34,077 nt of DNA from Pseudomonadota bacterium (GTDB taxonomy: Bacteria > Pseudomonadota > Gammaproteobacteria > Competibacterales > Competibacteraceae): positions 1 to 34,077 of the forward strand of contig JAUPTV010000121.1 of assembly GCA_030917925.1 (NCBI GenBank), in the 5' to 3' direction. A program made the position numbers and the translations under genes. This document shows, one piece after another, positions 1-8,588 of this stretch. The notes under the pieces were generated by a model. It worked only from the letters and a program-made list of their open reading frames with translations, searched no databases and had not been told where the DNA came from. The stretch's first letter is position 1; the number at the start of each line of letters is the position of its first letter.

Positions 1-116
1 AAGGGTTGCTGGAATGCCGCACCGAGGGCGGACAACATCGCCAGAAACAACAGGGAGCGCAGCAGATAGCGACCGGAACCGTGCGTTGCGGGTCGGTCGG
101 AAAGCGTCATAGGCAT
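1..116 (-). CDS. N-terminus of a membrane-anchored or exported protein (partial)
   Basis: A reading frame on the minus strand starts at the ATG ending at position 116 and runs off the left edge of the window. A GAGGA ribosome site lies about 9 bases upstream of this ATG; a second in-frame ATG at 110 is less well placed. The visible residues begin MPMTLSDRPATHG, followed by a basic stretch and one hydrophobic segment (YLLRSLLFLAMLSALGAAF), typical of a signal peptide or N-terminal membrane anchor. About 38 residues can be seen and no family can be assigned. The gene lies downstream of the nitroreductase on the same strand, separated by a hairpin. Confidence 0.55.
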   Translation of the reverse strand, partial: MPMTLSDRPATHGSGRYLLRSLLFLAMLSALGAAFQQP

Positions 117-133
117 TTAATGATTTCCTCAAA

Positions 134-173
134 GTCCCCGACTCCGCTGTCCAGAGCGCGAAGCGTCGGGGAC
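134..173 (-). terminator. Hairpin between nitroreductase and the left-edge gene
   Basis: GTCCCCGAC (134-142) and GTCGGGGAC (165-173) form a perfect 9-bp inverted repeat around a 22-base loop, just past the nitroreductase stop. On the minus strand only three T residues follow, so it is a weak intrinsic terminator at best. It could equally act as a leader structure or stabiliser of the next gene, whose ribosome site begins within a few bases. Confidence 0.4.
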
Positions 174-183
174 AGCGACAGTT

Positions 184-786
184 TCAGGCGATGCCCTGAC
201 CCCAGACACCGGCAAAGGCGATCTGCGCCAGTGGCTTGCGCTGCCGGGGAGCCTGTTCACGCACCTGCAACGCCTCGGACAGCGTGTTGGCAGCACCCGG
301 ATAGCCGACCGCGATCATCGCCATGCAGGTATGATCGGCGGGAATGTTAAATGCGGCTTTGGCCTGTTCCGGGTCGAAACCGCCCATCTGATGCGCGGCT
401 AATCCGAGCGCCGTTGCCTGTAAACAAAGATTTTCACTGGCGGCACCGGTATCGTGCTGCGCCCAGCGGTTCGGCTTGTTGTTGTGGCCAAAATTCGCCA
501 TTGCCACGGATAGCAACAGCACTGGCGCGTTCTTGACCCAGATCTGGTTACCTTCCGCGAGGCACTCAAAAGCTTGTTGCCAACCAGCGGCATCCGTGAA
601 TCGATCCCAAACCAGATAACGCCAAGGTTCATCACCGAAGCAGGATGGTGCCCAACGCGCGGCTTCCAGCAGCGCCAACAACTGGTCGTGGCTCACGGGG
701 CGGTGGGGATCCAGTGCCACCGGACTCCAGCGGCGGGCGATGACATCGGCAATAGCGACTGACGTTGCAGCAGGTTTTTCCAGCAT
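184..786 (-). CDS. Nitroreductase family FMN-dependent oxidoreductase
   Basis: A soluble protein of 200 residues with the nitroreductase-family pattern: an N-terminal RRWSPVALD segment expected to contact FMN phosphate, then LEAARWAPSCFGDEPWRYLVW, and near the C-terminus GLAAHQMGGFD followed by IAVGYPG. Family members are FMN dimers that reduce nitro compounds, quinones or enones with NAD(P)H; the natural substrate cannot be read from sequence. The ATG at 786 is chosen because GGAG lies about 8 bases upstream and the frame then begins near the family start; the frame stays open to 852, but that extension has no family features. The neighbouring sirtuin has the same orientation across a gap of about 145 bases, so it may form its own unit. 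Confidence 0.85.
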   Translation of the reverse strand: MLEKPAATSVAIADVIARRWSPVALDPHRPVSHDQLLALLEAARWAPSCFGDEPWRYLVWDRFTDAAGWQQAFECLAEGNQIWVKNAPVLLLSVAMANFGHNNKPNRWAQHDTGAASENLCLQATALGLAAHQMGGFDPEQAKAAFNIPADHTCMAMIAVGYPGAANTLSEALQVREQAPRQRKPLAQIAFAGVWGQGIA

Positions 787-931
787 GGAAAATCTCCGAA
801 GTGAAGAGGGCAGGCTCAAGTCTGAAATCTGGACGGTTCCTGAATCACTCACGTCCCAATGCGTCCAGGAACGGCTCCCTCAATGACCACAGGGGATGGC
901 AAGGCGTTCAGCGCCGCCAATCCCGCCGGTG

Positions 932-1708
932 CTAAGCCGCGTTAGTCAGCGCCTCACGAATCGCCCACAAACTGGCGGCAGCGCCCGAGGCCAGTTTGTA
1001 ATCCACGAAGCGAGTCACGTTCGTATCCGCAGGATTAATTTCCACGGTGGGCACGCCCATCTGGCTGGCTTGCGCCACCGGTCCGGCGATATAGGGAAAA
1101 ACGCTGGTGGTGCCAATGCTGAACACCACATCAAACCCCTGATCCAGCTCCCGATAAAGATGCTGAATCGCCCCAGAGGGTAGCGCTTCGCCAAACAGCA
1201 CCACCCGTGGCCGCACCAGCGCCTGACAGCGCGGACAGGACGGCGGCATTTTCAGCCCGTCATAGTTCGGCACACTGGCCTGATAATCACAACAGGTGCA
1301 GAGCAGGTCATGAATATCGCCATGCATCTCGATCAGATTGCGGCTGCCCGCATCACGATGAAAACCGTCGATATTCTGGGTCAGCACACAAACCTCAAAG
1401 GTCTCCTGCCACCCGGCAATAATGGCGTGAGCGTCGTTAAACTTTGCCCCGCGACAGGCTTCCTCAATTTGATAGAGATACTTCCAGGTAATGGCCGGGT
1501 TCTCGTCCAGCATTGCCCCGGACAACGCCGTTTCAATCGGGAAATTTTCCTCGGTCATCTGGTTGTTATACAAACCGCCAATGCCGCGATAGGTGGGCAG
1601 GCCGGAATCGGCGGAAATACCGGCCCCGGTAATGAACAGCAACCGTTTAGCGCGGCTCATAATTTCCGCAATGCGGGCGACGATGGCGGGATCAGGAGGA
1701 TTCAGCAT
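932..1708 (-). CDS. Sir2-family NAD-dependent protein deacylase
   Basis: A 258-residue sirtuin that would remove acyl groups from protein lysines using NAD+. Visible motifs are GAGIS at residues 28-32 (continuing ADSGLPTYRG), TQNID at 110-114, the catalytic histidine H129 in MHGDIH, and a zinc site with CTCC at 137-140 and a second pair CPRC at 158-161. The C-terminal half keeps FSIGTTSVFPY and VEINPADT, used for NAD binding. The length is normal for compact bacterial sirtuins. It lacks the A-Y-x-x-R signature of typical CobB desuccinylases, so the acyl preference is open. The start is the ATG at 1708; its ribosome site is weak. The ParA gene upstream ends 40 bases away on the same strand, so the two may be co-transcribed. 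Confidence 0.92.
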   Translation of the reverse strand: MLNPPDPAIVARIAEIMSRAKRLLFITGAGISADSGLPTYRGIGGLYNNQMTEENFPIETALSGAMLDENPAITWKYLYQIEEACRGAKFNDAHAIIAGWQETFEVCVLTQNIDGFHRDAGSRNLIEMHGDIHDLLCTCCDYQASVPNYDGLKMPPSCPRCQALVRPRVVLFGEALPSGAIQHLYRELDQGFDVVFSIGTTSVFPYIAGPVAQASQMGVPTVEINPADTNVTRFVDYKLASGAAASLWAIREALTNAA

Positions 1709-1748
1709 GGCAAGGTCTCACGGAGCGGGATCGGCGCTGGTTCGACGG

Positions 1749-2516
1749 TCAGGCAGAAACCAGCAGGTTGTAAAGGGCTTCAAATTCCCGGCTGAGCTTG
1801 TGCCGGGGATCCAGGTGAATCATCGGCAACGCCTGGGCGTGGGATTCGCGGATTTTAATCGACGCCGACAGGAACGCCTCCAGCACCGGCAGACCCTCCG
1901 AGCGCAATTCCTCGACCATGCGCACCGGCAAATTGGCGCGAGCCTGATAGTGGTTGACCACGATCCCTTCAACGCGCAGGCTGCGATTGTGATCCGCTTG
2001 AATTTCGCGGACGCTATCCATCAGTGTGTACAGCGCCCGGCGCGAGAAATCATCGCAATCGAACGGAATCAGGCAGGTATCGGCGGAAATCAGCGCCGAA
2101 CGGGTAAAAAAATTCAGCGCCGGCGGTGTATCGATGAAAATCTCGTCAAAATCCTTGAGCGTATCCAGCGCCTCGCGCAGCTTGTACATCTTGTAGCGCG
2201 ATTCCAGCTTGACCTGTAAATCTTCCAGTCGGGGATCGGAGGGCATGACGCCCAGATTGTCAAACCGGGTTGGCGCAACATAGTCGACTGGTTTCGCGCC
2301 AAACACCTTGTAGGCCAGAATGTCGTCGAAAAAGTGGGCCAGGGTTTTCTTTTGCTCGTCGAGCGCCTGACCCAGCAGGTAGCGGGAGGCGTTGGCCTGC
2401 GGGTCCAGATCGACCAGCAGGGTCCGTCGCCCCCGCGCCGCGCTGATCGCGGCCAGATTACAGGCGATGGTGGATTTGCCCACCCCCCCTTTTTGATTGA
2501 AGACGACTCGGCGCAT
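1749..2516 (-). CDS. ParA family ATPase (orphan, MinD/Soj type)
   Basis: A 255-residue P-loop ATPase of the ParA/Soj family. It begins MRRVVFNQKGGVGKST, giving the deviant Walker A motif KGGVGKST at residues 9-16; DLDPQANAS and FIDTPPALN supply the A' and Walker B motifs. Such proteins form ATP dimers that bind DNA or a membrane and position cargo such as plasmids, chromosomes, chemoreceptors or carboxysomes. There is no ParB or parS-like array beside it, so a replicon-partition role is not supported; a cargo-positioning or regulatory role is possible. The frame is open further upstream, but the ATG at 2516 starts directly at the conserved beta-strand and is preferred. The next gene is a divergent FHA/sigma-54 activator. 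Confidence 0.9.
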   Translation of the reverse strand: MRRVVFNQKGGVGKSTIACNLAAISAARGRRTLLVDLDPQANASRYLLGQALDEQKKTLAHFFDDILAYKVFGAKPVDYVAPTRFDNLGVMPSDPRLEDLQVKLESRYKMYKLREALDTLKDFDEIFIDTPPALNFFTRSALISADTCLIPFDCDDFSRRALYTLMDSVREIQADHNRSLRVEGIVVNHYQARANLPVRMVEELRSEGLPVLEAFLSASIKIRESHAQALPMIHLDPRHKLSREFEALYNLLVSA

Positions 2517-2617
2517 GGCGATTTTCCACGGGTTTGTTGGGGTTTCCTCAAGTGTAGTCAAGCCGGGGTAAGGCGTCGAGATGGGCGATCCCTGACCCTC
2601 ATGGCGGTTTGGCAAGT

Positions 2618-2648
2618 TTGAACCAAAAACAGATCAAAGTGATATAGA
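2618..2648 (+). promoter_or_regulatory. Candidate promoter of the FHA sigma-54 activator
   Basis: TTGAAC (2618-2623) and TATAGA (2643-2648) resemble sigma-70 boxes but have a long 19-base spacer. They lie 33 bases before the ATG at 2681, in the 164-base gap between this gene and the divergent parA. Assigned by eye only. Confidence 0.3.
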
Positions 2649-2680
2649 ATCCCTCCATTTACGACTTTCCCGGTGACTGC

Positions 2681-4057
2681 ATGGCTTCTTCCACTTTTTC
2701 TGGCGAAGGCACTGAAATTATTGTCGCGGCCTCCGCTTCCCGGTTGCGGGTGCAATTTGAGGCGATTGAACTGCGGATTGTGGCGGGCGCGGATGCCGGA
2801 CTGGAAATCAGTCTTGGCCTCCCCACGGTGCGCATGGGTTCAGCGCTGGATAATGACGTCGTGCTGACTGACCGGGCGGTGTCGCGCCGCCATGCCGAAA
2901 TCCGCATGACCCCCAATGGTCTCTTGCTGCGCGATCTGGGTTCCACCAATGGCACGTTCATCAATGACGTGCGTATCACCGAAGCCTACATTCCGCCCGA
3001 TGCAGAATGCCGATTGGGCTATTCGACGCTGCTGATCCGCCAGCGCACTGAGGAACGAAAAATTGCGGTGCATCGTCAGGATCACTTGGGCGAACTGGTC
3101 GGATCGAGTCCACGAATGCTGGAACTCTACGGCCTGATTCGGGCCGTCGCGCCGACGCCCACCACCGTCCATCTGCATGGTGAATCGGGCACCGGCAAGG
3201 AACTGGTGGCCCGCACCCTCCACACCTTTTCCGGCCGGTCTGGGCCATTCGTGGTGTTCGATGCGTCCGTTGCTGACCCGGAGATGGTGCGCAACGACCT
3301 GTTCGGCCACATCAAGGGCGCGTTCACCGGGGCCACCGGTTCCCGCGAGGGCGCCTTCCGCCAGGCGCATACTGGCACATTGTTCATCGATGAAATTGGC
3401 GAATTGCCGCTGGATTTGCAACCGCGCCTGTTGCGGGTGCTGGAAACCCGCGAAGTCACGCCGATTGGTTCGGACAAGTCCAGCCGGGTTGATGTGCGGG
3501 TCATCACTGCCACGCACCGCGATCTGGCGGCGATGGTGCACACGGGAGCATTTCGCGCTGACCTGTTCTACCGCCTGTCGGTGGTGCCCATCGAGTTGCC
3601 CGCGCTGCGGGAAATCGCTACGGACATTCCGCTAATGGCTCAACATTTGTGCCAGCAACTGCAATTGAATGACCGCATTTCGGCGGCGGCGGTGGCGGCT
3701 TTGCAGAACTATTCCTGGCCCGGCAATGTGCGGGAGTTGCGCAATGTGCTGGAACGGGCAGCAGTTCTGTGCGGCGACCGCGAAATTCGTCCCGAGGATT
3801 TGCGCTTGCCCAAGGTTGCGGCGGTTCCGGGTTCGATGCCTTCGGCCACGGTGCAACCGCTCCCGTCTGAATTTGCGCCCGTCGCTAAACCCAGCGCGGA
3901 CGCCCGCGCCCATCTCAAGGATATGGAACGGCAGATGATTGTCGAAGCGATGGAGCGGAACCGAAATAACAAGGCGGCGGTCGCCCGTGAACTGGGTATC
4001 CCGTTATCAACGCTGAAACGTCGCCTCAAGGACTATCAGATTGGCGATGGGGAGTGA
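2681..4057 (+). CDS. FHA-domain sigma-54-dependent transcriptional activator
   Basis: A 458-residue bacterial enhancer-binding protein. Residues about 28-115 form an FHA domain (RMGSALDNDVVL, then SRRHAEI and LGSTNGTFIND), which would bind a phosphothreonine. The AAA+ domain follows at about 140-380, with Walker A GESGTGKE at 167-174, the sigma-54-contacting loop GAFTGA at 213-218 and Walker B TLFIDEIGE near 233-241. The C-terminal Fis-type helix-turn-helix is KAAVARELGIPLSTLKRR. All elements for ATP-driven remodelling of sigma-54 RNA polymerase are intact. The FHA input implies control by a Ser/Thr kinase, as in FHA activators of type VI secretion and developmental systems, but no kinase is in the window. 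Its targets are unknown; no obvious -24/-12 element was found near it. Confidence 0.93.
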   Translation: MASSTFSGEGTEIIVAASASRLRVQFEAIELRIVAGADAGLEISLGLPTVRMGSALDNDVVLTDRAVSRRHAEIRMTPNGLLLRDLGSTNGTFINDVRITEAYIPPDAECRLGYSTLLIRQRTEERKIAVHRQDHLGELVGSSPRMLELYGLIRAVAPTPTTVHLHGESGTGKELVARTLHTFSGRSGPFVVFDASVADPEMVRNDLFGHIKGAFTGATGSREGAFRQAHTGTLFIDEIGELPLDLQPRLLRVLETREVTPIGSDKSSRVDVRVITATHRDLAAMVHTGAFRADLFYRLSVVPIELPALREIATDIPLMAQHLCQQLQLNDRISAAAVAALQNYSWPGNVRELRNVLERAAVLCGDREIRPEDLRLPKVAAVPGSMPSATVQPLPSEFAPVAKPSADARAHLKDMERQMIVEAMERNRNNKAAVARELGIPLSTLKRRLKDYQIGDGE

Positions 4058-4326
4058 TGGTGAGCATCGCCGCCGCCGCAACCCATCATTTGAATAACCA
4101 CAAACAACGATTCCAAACCAACTTTTTCGACGACTGATAGAGGCAAGCTGATACGGTATGGCAGTGTGAGCTACGCTGAAAGTGTACCTCAACCTCACAG
4201 AGAGACCGCCATGCCGCTCGAAGACTTTATCGTCACTGAGCAGTTTCATTTTGAGAAGATCTCGGGCGTCTGCCCGGCCGGCACCTTCGCATTTTATGGT
4301 CAAAGAGAAAGTCAGCCGCCTGCCCT
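4058..4326. other. Convergent intergenic region with a small hairpin and a possible gene remnant
   Basis: This stretch lies between two convergent genes. CGGGC (4263-4267) and GCCCG (4272-4276) make a short hairpin, which on the minus strand could be a weak terminator for the exonuclease gene; there is no strong T-run. A plus-strand ATG at 4211 opens a frame beginning MPLEDFIVTEQFHFEK that soon runs antisense into the exonuclease gene. Its first residues have the look of a transposase N-terminus, but too little is present to assign a family. Confidence 0.4.
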
Positions 4327-6456
4327 TCAGAACTGCTTTTGCCGCATTCGTACATCAATAATGGTTGACGATGCGGCGATAGCCTGCCCCAGGGTGGTCA
4401 CTTCCAAATCTTCCAGCAGTTCGAGCATTTGCACGAAAATCCCGGCGGTCACCAGGGCGTCGCCCAAAGCGGTATGGCGGGCCATGACGTTAACCCCAAA
4501 CCGCTCAGCGAGCGCGTCCAGATTATGCTCGGTGTTGCGGTCATGCAGAAACACCGACAGCAACAAAGTATCCAGCACCGGATTATTGAAAACGACGCCG
4601 CTCTCGACTTCCTTGAGTTTCAGAAACTTGAGGTCAAAGGCCGCGTTATGCGCGATCAGCACTGCATCGCCGACAAACTGATGAAACTGTGGCAGCACCA
4701 GATGGGCGGGCGGCTTACTCTGCACCATGTCGTCAGTGATGCCATGAAAGCGGATGGACGCTTTGGGAATGGGCCGTCCGGGATTAACCAACCGGTCGAA
4801 CGTTTCGCCAGTGAGAATTCGGCCATTAACAATCCGCACCCCGGCAATGGACACCATCTCATCGCCTTCCGAGGGTTTGAGGCCAGTGGTCTCCAGATCA
4901 AAGACCACATATTCAAGGGATTTCAGCGGACGGTCGGCGAGATCCCCCCCCGGCAGCGCTTGCTGGAGCAGGCTGAAATCGTAGAATTCCGGACGCGGCG
5001 GCAATTCACTGGCGGTATGCACCCCGCGCGCGGGGGACAATGGCGCTCGCACCCGAGCCTGGCCATCGCCGCAACGGTCGCTCCAGATCTCGCTCTTATG
5101 ATGATCCAGCACATCACGCACCGTCAGATCGCCCGCCGCGCCCGGCAACACCGTATCCAGCCATTCATCCAGCACCCCGCTGGACAGCGGTTCGCCACGC
5201 CACACAATATCCAGGTAGATCTGACGCGGACCCGCCTCGGCGCCGATATCGAACCGCTTGACGCCATTATGGGCGCTGATGCGCCGAATCAGATATTCAT
5301 TCAACAGGATGATGGAATGGCAGTCGCCATGCAGCCACTGCGGCAGATGGACTACCGTGACGGCAATATCCGAGGTTTCCTTGAGCCGTTGCGCCACCAT
5401 TTCCAACAGCGTCGAGGACAGATCATCGGTCATCGGCCAGTAGCCGGTAATCACGTCGCGGTACTCGCGGCAAAGCTGGTTGACGGTCTCGCTCAGACGG
5501 GCGCTCTCTTTGAAAATAACCTCGTCGAAGGCGCGATGCGCGGCCACGTCCATATTCGGATTGGCAAACTGGGTTTCTGCCGCCGCCCGCAGGTTGGCAA
5601 TCGGTCCACGCAACCCCTCAGTGGCTTCGCGCAACAGTCGGTCGCGTTTACCCAATGCTGCCAATTCGTCCGTCATGTCATTGAAGGTAATGACATAGCC
5701 CGCCAGCGTTTCTTCCGCGCTGAGAATCAGGGTCATCTGGGCATACAGGGTATGGAGACCGTCCGTCGTAGCGCAGATCAGGCGCGTCGAAATGCCCATG
5801 GGATGGTCATAGTGCCGACCTTCGGCCACCCGCAGACGCAACCGGCGGCAGGCGTTGGACACCGGTTCGCGGGTAATCACCGTGAATAGCGACCGCCCCA
5901 GACCCAGTTCGCCTGTGACGTGCAGCGTTTTCAGCGCCAACTGGTTATACAGCAGCACCTGATTGTTGAGGTTGCAGACCATCACCCCTTCCTGCAAATC
6001 CCGCAGAATCGCTTCGAGCTGGTTTTTCTGCTCTTCAACCCGAACCGTGGCGGTGCTCATGGCCTGCAACAATTCACGGTGGTGAACCGCCAGGCGCTGG
6101 GTCAGTTGATTGATCACTTTGAACAGCGGATCGAGGGCGTTCGGCCCCAGATACTCAATCGCATGATCAGGATTGGCGCGCAAGGTCGTCAGCAGACTGC
6201 GCGTCAGGCTGGCCAGTGGCGCGGCAATGCCCTGGTCGAAAAACAGCCAGGCGGCGGCGATGACGGCAATCAGGAAAAAACCCGCCACCGCGCCGTAATG
6301 CAGCACATAGCCCCACGGTTCGAAGGTCGCCGGATTGACTAACTCGCCACGCCGCGCCATTTCGGCCAGCGCCAGCCACAGGGACGCTAACACCGCGCCC
6401 AGGGCGGTTAATGCGATGGCGGCAAACGTGAGGGCAAAAGCCCACCGGGATTTCAT
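4327..6456 (-). CDS. Membrane-anchored PAS / kinase-like protein fused to a DEDDh 3'-5' exonuclease
   Basis: A 709-residue protein. Two transmembrane helices (about 7-30 and 52-73) are followed by a linker, a PAS-like domain (about 145-260, LQEGVMVCNLNNQVLLYN) and a histidine-kinase-like region. In that region the usual H-box reads EGLRGPIANLRA, so the phosphorylated histidine is missing. The C-terminal domain (about 515-690) is a DnaQ/PolC-epsilon exonuclease with all DEDDh residues: D520 and E522 in FDLETTG, D608 in HNAAFD, H661 and D666 in RHTALGDA. The visible order suggests a membrane sensor whose output is a nuclease, or a nuclease held at the membrane. The related protein at 11121-13343 has the same order. 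The CBS-DUF294 gene ends 10 bases upstream, so the two are an operon. A nuclease and a CBS protein also accompany actP in Pseudomonas. Confidence 0.88.
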   Translation of the reverse strand: MKSRWAFALTFAAIALTALGAVLASLWLALAEMARRGELVNPATFEPWGYVLHYGAVAGFFLIAVIAAAWLFFDQGIAAPLASLTRSLLTTLRANPDHAIEYLGPNALDPLFKVINQLTQRLAVHHRELLQAMSTATVRVEEQKNQLEAILRDLQEGVMVCNLNNQVLLYNQLALKTLHVTGELGLGRSLFTVITREPVSNACRRLRLRVAEGRHYDHPMGISTRLICATTDGLHTLYAQMTLILSAEETLAGYVITFNDMTDELAALGKRDRLLREATEGLRGPIANLRAAAETQFANPNMDVAAHRAFDEVIFKESARLSETVNQLCREYRDVITGYWPMTDDLSSTLLEMVAQRLKETSDIAVTVVHLPQWLHGDCHSIILLNEYLIRRISAHNGVKRFDIGAEAGPRQIYLDIVWRGEPLSSGVLDEWLDTVLPGAAGDLTVRDVLDHHKSEIWSDRCGDGQARVRAPLSPARGVHTASELPPRPEFYDFSLLQQALPGGDLADRPLKSLEYVVFDLETTGLKPSEGDEMVSIAGVRIVNGRILTGETFDRLVNPGRPIPKASIRFHGITDDMVQSKPPAHLVLPQFHQFVGDAVLIAHNAAFDLKFLKLKEVESGVVFNNPVLDTLLLSVFLHDRNTEHNLDALAERFGVNVMARHTALGDALVTAGIFVQMLELLEDLEVTTLGQAIAASSTIIDVRMRQKQF

Positions 6457-6466
6457 GGCAAAGGAC

Positions 6467-7930
6467 TCAGGGCAGATTAGCGGTCAGTTCGGCGCGCACC
6501 CGGTCACGGAAGCGGTCAATACTTTTCATGGCGTCGGCCAGTTGCTCTTTAACGTGCTTCGACAGACGGTCGGGGTGAACGAAACGGCTGATCTTTTTGC
6601 CCGTTTGAAAGTCGGTAATCTGCTGGCGCAGCAGCAGGTTGGCAATGTGCAGAAACGCGCCTTTCAACGCCTCGCTTTCATGGGCGCTGAGGATGCCCTG
6701 TTCATGCAGAGCGTCCAGGCGGGCCAGTGTTCCGGTGCATTCCACACCCTCGCGCAGGCTGAACAACCGCGCCGCCTCGACCAGTGGCAACAGGGCGCGA
6801 TGTTTCAAATCAATCTGCCCCCGGTAGTCGGAATCGTCTTTCTCGGTGACGAAGCCGCCGAACATCCCCAGTCCTACGTTATGGTCGCTGACTTCCTCGT
6901 ACATGGCCCGCAGAAACGCCCGATCCTCGCGGAGAATAGCGGTGATGTGGTGGCGCAACTGACGAGCCAGATCACGCTGCCGACCCCACACCGGCTGGAA
7001 GTCGAAGAAAATGTCCGACAACTGGAGCGCGACCCGGTTACGCCGGCGTCTCCAGCCTTCAAGTTGCAGGAACCATTGCGAGAGCGTTTTCCGCCACATC
7101 GGATTAGTGGCCATGCAGTAGCCGCGACACAGCGGTAAACCGATGGTATCGAGCATTGCGACCATCCGGCTGGCCAGTTCCATAAAATAACCATCGATGC
7201 GGTGATGCTCCTCATCAGGGTAATCTTCGATGATGAAGCCGTTATCTTGGTCAGGGCCGATAAAATTCTCCCCCCGGCCCCCGGAACCCATGACGATTAC
7301 TGCAAACGCGACTGGCGGCTCACCCCAGCCTTCGGCGCTGAGACCCACGATGCACAGATCAATCACCCGCCGGTAAATATCATTGTTGATATGGGTCAAC
7401 AGCGCCTGAATTTCCGACACTAACCACCCATCGTCCAGCAACTCAGCCGCCAGTTTGACTTGCGCCGTCTTGGCCTGTCGCAGTCCTTCCAGGGTGCCTT
7501 CGTGGGTAATCAGGTCAATCTGTTGCAGCATGGGTTCGGACGCGACCGACAACGCGTCGTGCAAATTGATCGTGCCGACCACCAAGCGGTTTTCGTTCAC
7601 CACCGGCAGGTGGCGCAGGTTATAGCGCCGCATACGGCCAATGGCTTGATACAGGTATTCGCTGGCGGGAACGGTCAACACGCGGCGGGTCATCACTTCG
7701 GACACCGGGGTTTCCGCTGGAACCTGGAAGGCCATGCGCCGGGCGACATCCCGCTCGGTGAGAATCCCCAGCAACCGGCCGCCGGCGTCGGTGATCATCA
7801 CGCTGGAGCGCTGCGCTTCAATCATGCGGCGAACGCCTTCAGCGCAGGTCGCATCCGCAGGCAGGGTCGGCGGGCAGTCGCGCATGAAGTCGCCCACCAG
7901 TTTGTTGAAAATCGCGGTTTGAGATCGCAT
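6467..7930 (-). CDS. CBS-pair protein with DUF294 putative nucleotidyltransferase domain
   Basis: A 487-residue cytosolic protein. Two CBS motifs (about 14-65 and 75-130; VMITDAGGRLLGILTERDV and LRHLPVVNENRLVVGTI) form a module that usually binds adenine nucleotides. The DUF294 nucleotidyltransferase-like domain follows, with GSGGRGE at 215-221 and the metal-binding pair D227-x-D229, as in GlnD-type enzymes. The C-terminal DUF294_C helical domain covers roughly 340-480. This arrangement suggests an energy-charge sensor controlling transfer of a nucleotide to a protein partner; the target is unknown. Genes of this type often sit with ActP-like symporters and an exonuclease, as here, so a role in regulating solute uptake is a reasonable inference. 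An AAGG ribosome site lies close to the ATG at 7930. Confidence 0.9.
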   Translation of the reverse strand: MRSQTAIFNKLVGDFMRDCPPTLPADATCAEGVRRMIEAQRSSVMITDAGGRLLGILTERDVARRMAFQVPAETPVSEVMTRRVLTVPASEYLYQAIGRMRRYNLRHLPVVNENRLVVGTINLHDALSVASEPMLQQIDLITHEGTLEGLRQAKTAQVKLAAELLDDGWLVSEIQALLTHINNDIYRRVIDLCIVGLSAEGWGEPPVAFAVIVMGSGGRGENFIGPDQDNGFIIEDYPDEEHHRIDGYFMELASRMVAMLDTIGLPLCRGYCMATNPMWRKTLSQWFLQLEGWRRRRNRVALQLSDIFFDFQPVWGRQRDLARQLRHHITAILREDRAFLRAMYEEVSDHNVGLGMFGGFVTEKDDSDYRGQIDLKHRALLPLVEAARLFSLREGVECTGTLARLDALHEQGILSAHESEALKGAFLHIANLLLRQQITDFQTGKKISRFVHPDRLSKHVKEQLADAMKSIDRFRDRVRAELTANLP

Positions 7931-7998
7931 CCCTTCTCTCGTCGGTAGCTCGAAAGAAGGCCATTAAAACAGGGCCGGCGGCGTTTGTCATGAACGTC

Positions 7999-8580
7999 TT
8001 ACGCCAAGGCCAGGATCGAGGTTGAGAACGTGGCAAAAAGTATTGTCGCCAGAGCGGCACGAATCGGGGTGAAGCCCTGGGTCACGCGCAGCGCCTGATA
8101 AAGACCCGCGGCGAGCAGGACCGTGCCGACCATCGCCAGTAATTGATAGAGCAGTGGCATGGGGCCGGTAGCCGGTGGGGTCACGGTAGTAGCCGCGACG
8201 GTAAAAGCAACCGCCGGCAAACCAGGGAGCGACAGCGGAAACAGATAACCGGTGACCCGGTAAAGCGCTCCCAGATCTCCCGGTCCACCCAGAGCCTTGG
8301 CCATCAGCCACGCCACCAACATCGCGCCAATATGCACCATGATGGCAATCAGAACGCCGGGCAACATGTTGCCGAGCGCCAGCACCCAGAACGGGATGTT
8401 AGCGATGGGGATGCCTTGCAGTTCACCGCCAATCGTGCGTTGCAGCACTGCGACCAGCAGGCCGTAGACCACACCGACCAGAATCAGAAAGGCGCTAATC
8501 CACCAGGGCGCTCGCTGGTTTTGACAGGCATGTACATAGGCTTGTGGCCGTAATAGAAAGAGATCGAGGAGCGGGGTCAT
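7999..8580 (-). CDS. YIP1-family integral membrane protein
   Basis: A 193-residue hydrophobic protein with about five predicted transmembrane helices and the Yip1-domain layout: a short cytosolic start (MTPLLDLFLLRPQAYV), a helix pair, then the central GDLGALYRVTGYLFPLSLPGLP segment, where a conserved Tyr and Pro fall, and two C-terminal helices. The function of bacterial YIP1 proteins is unknown. It lies upstream of the CBS-DUF294 gene (gap 68 bases) on the same strand and may head that operon. The start is odd: an intrinsic terminator ends only about 8 bases before the ATG at 8580, leaving no room for a normal ribosome site (see findings). Confidence 0.75.
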   Translation of the reverse strand: MTPLLDLFLLRPQAYVHACQNQRAPWWISAFLILVGVVYGLLVAVLQRTIGGELQGIPIANIPFWVLALGNMLPGVLIAIMVHIGAMLVAWLMAKALGGPGDLGALYRVTGYLFPLSLPGLPAVAFTVAATTVTPPATGPMPLLYQLLAMVGTVLLAAGLYQALRVTQGFTPIRAALATILFATFSTSILALA

Positions 8581-8588
8581 GGTTGCCG

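Noticed and set aside
1749..2516. parA taken as a sign of a plasmid or replication origin
   Set aside because: No ParB, parS-like repeats, replication initiator or iterons; the surroundings are chromosomal.
4429..5889. Long plus-strand frame (486 codons) opposite the exonuclease gene
   Set aside because: It is antisense to a gene with clear domains and catalytic residues; its residues are rich in H, Q and R with no motif, typical of a GC-driven shadow frame.
6335..7138. Plus-strand frame of 267 codons over the exonuclease start and the DUF294 gene
   Set aside because: It crosses the junction of two real minus-strand genes and has no recognisable features.
7999..8580. YIP1-like gene as a symporter subunit
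   Set aside because: It is not in the symporter transcript (a terminator separates them) and lacks DUF485 or DUF4212 features.
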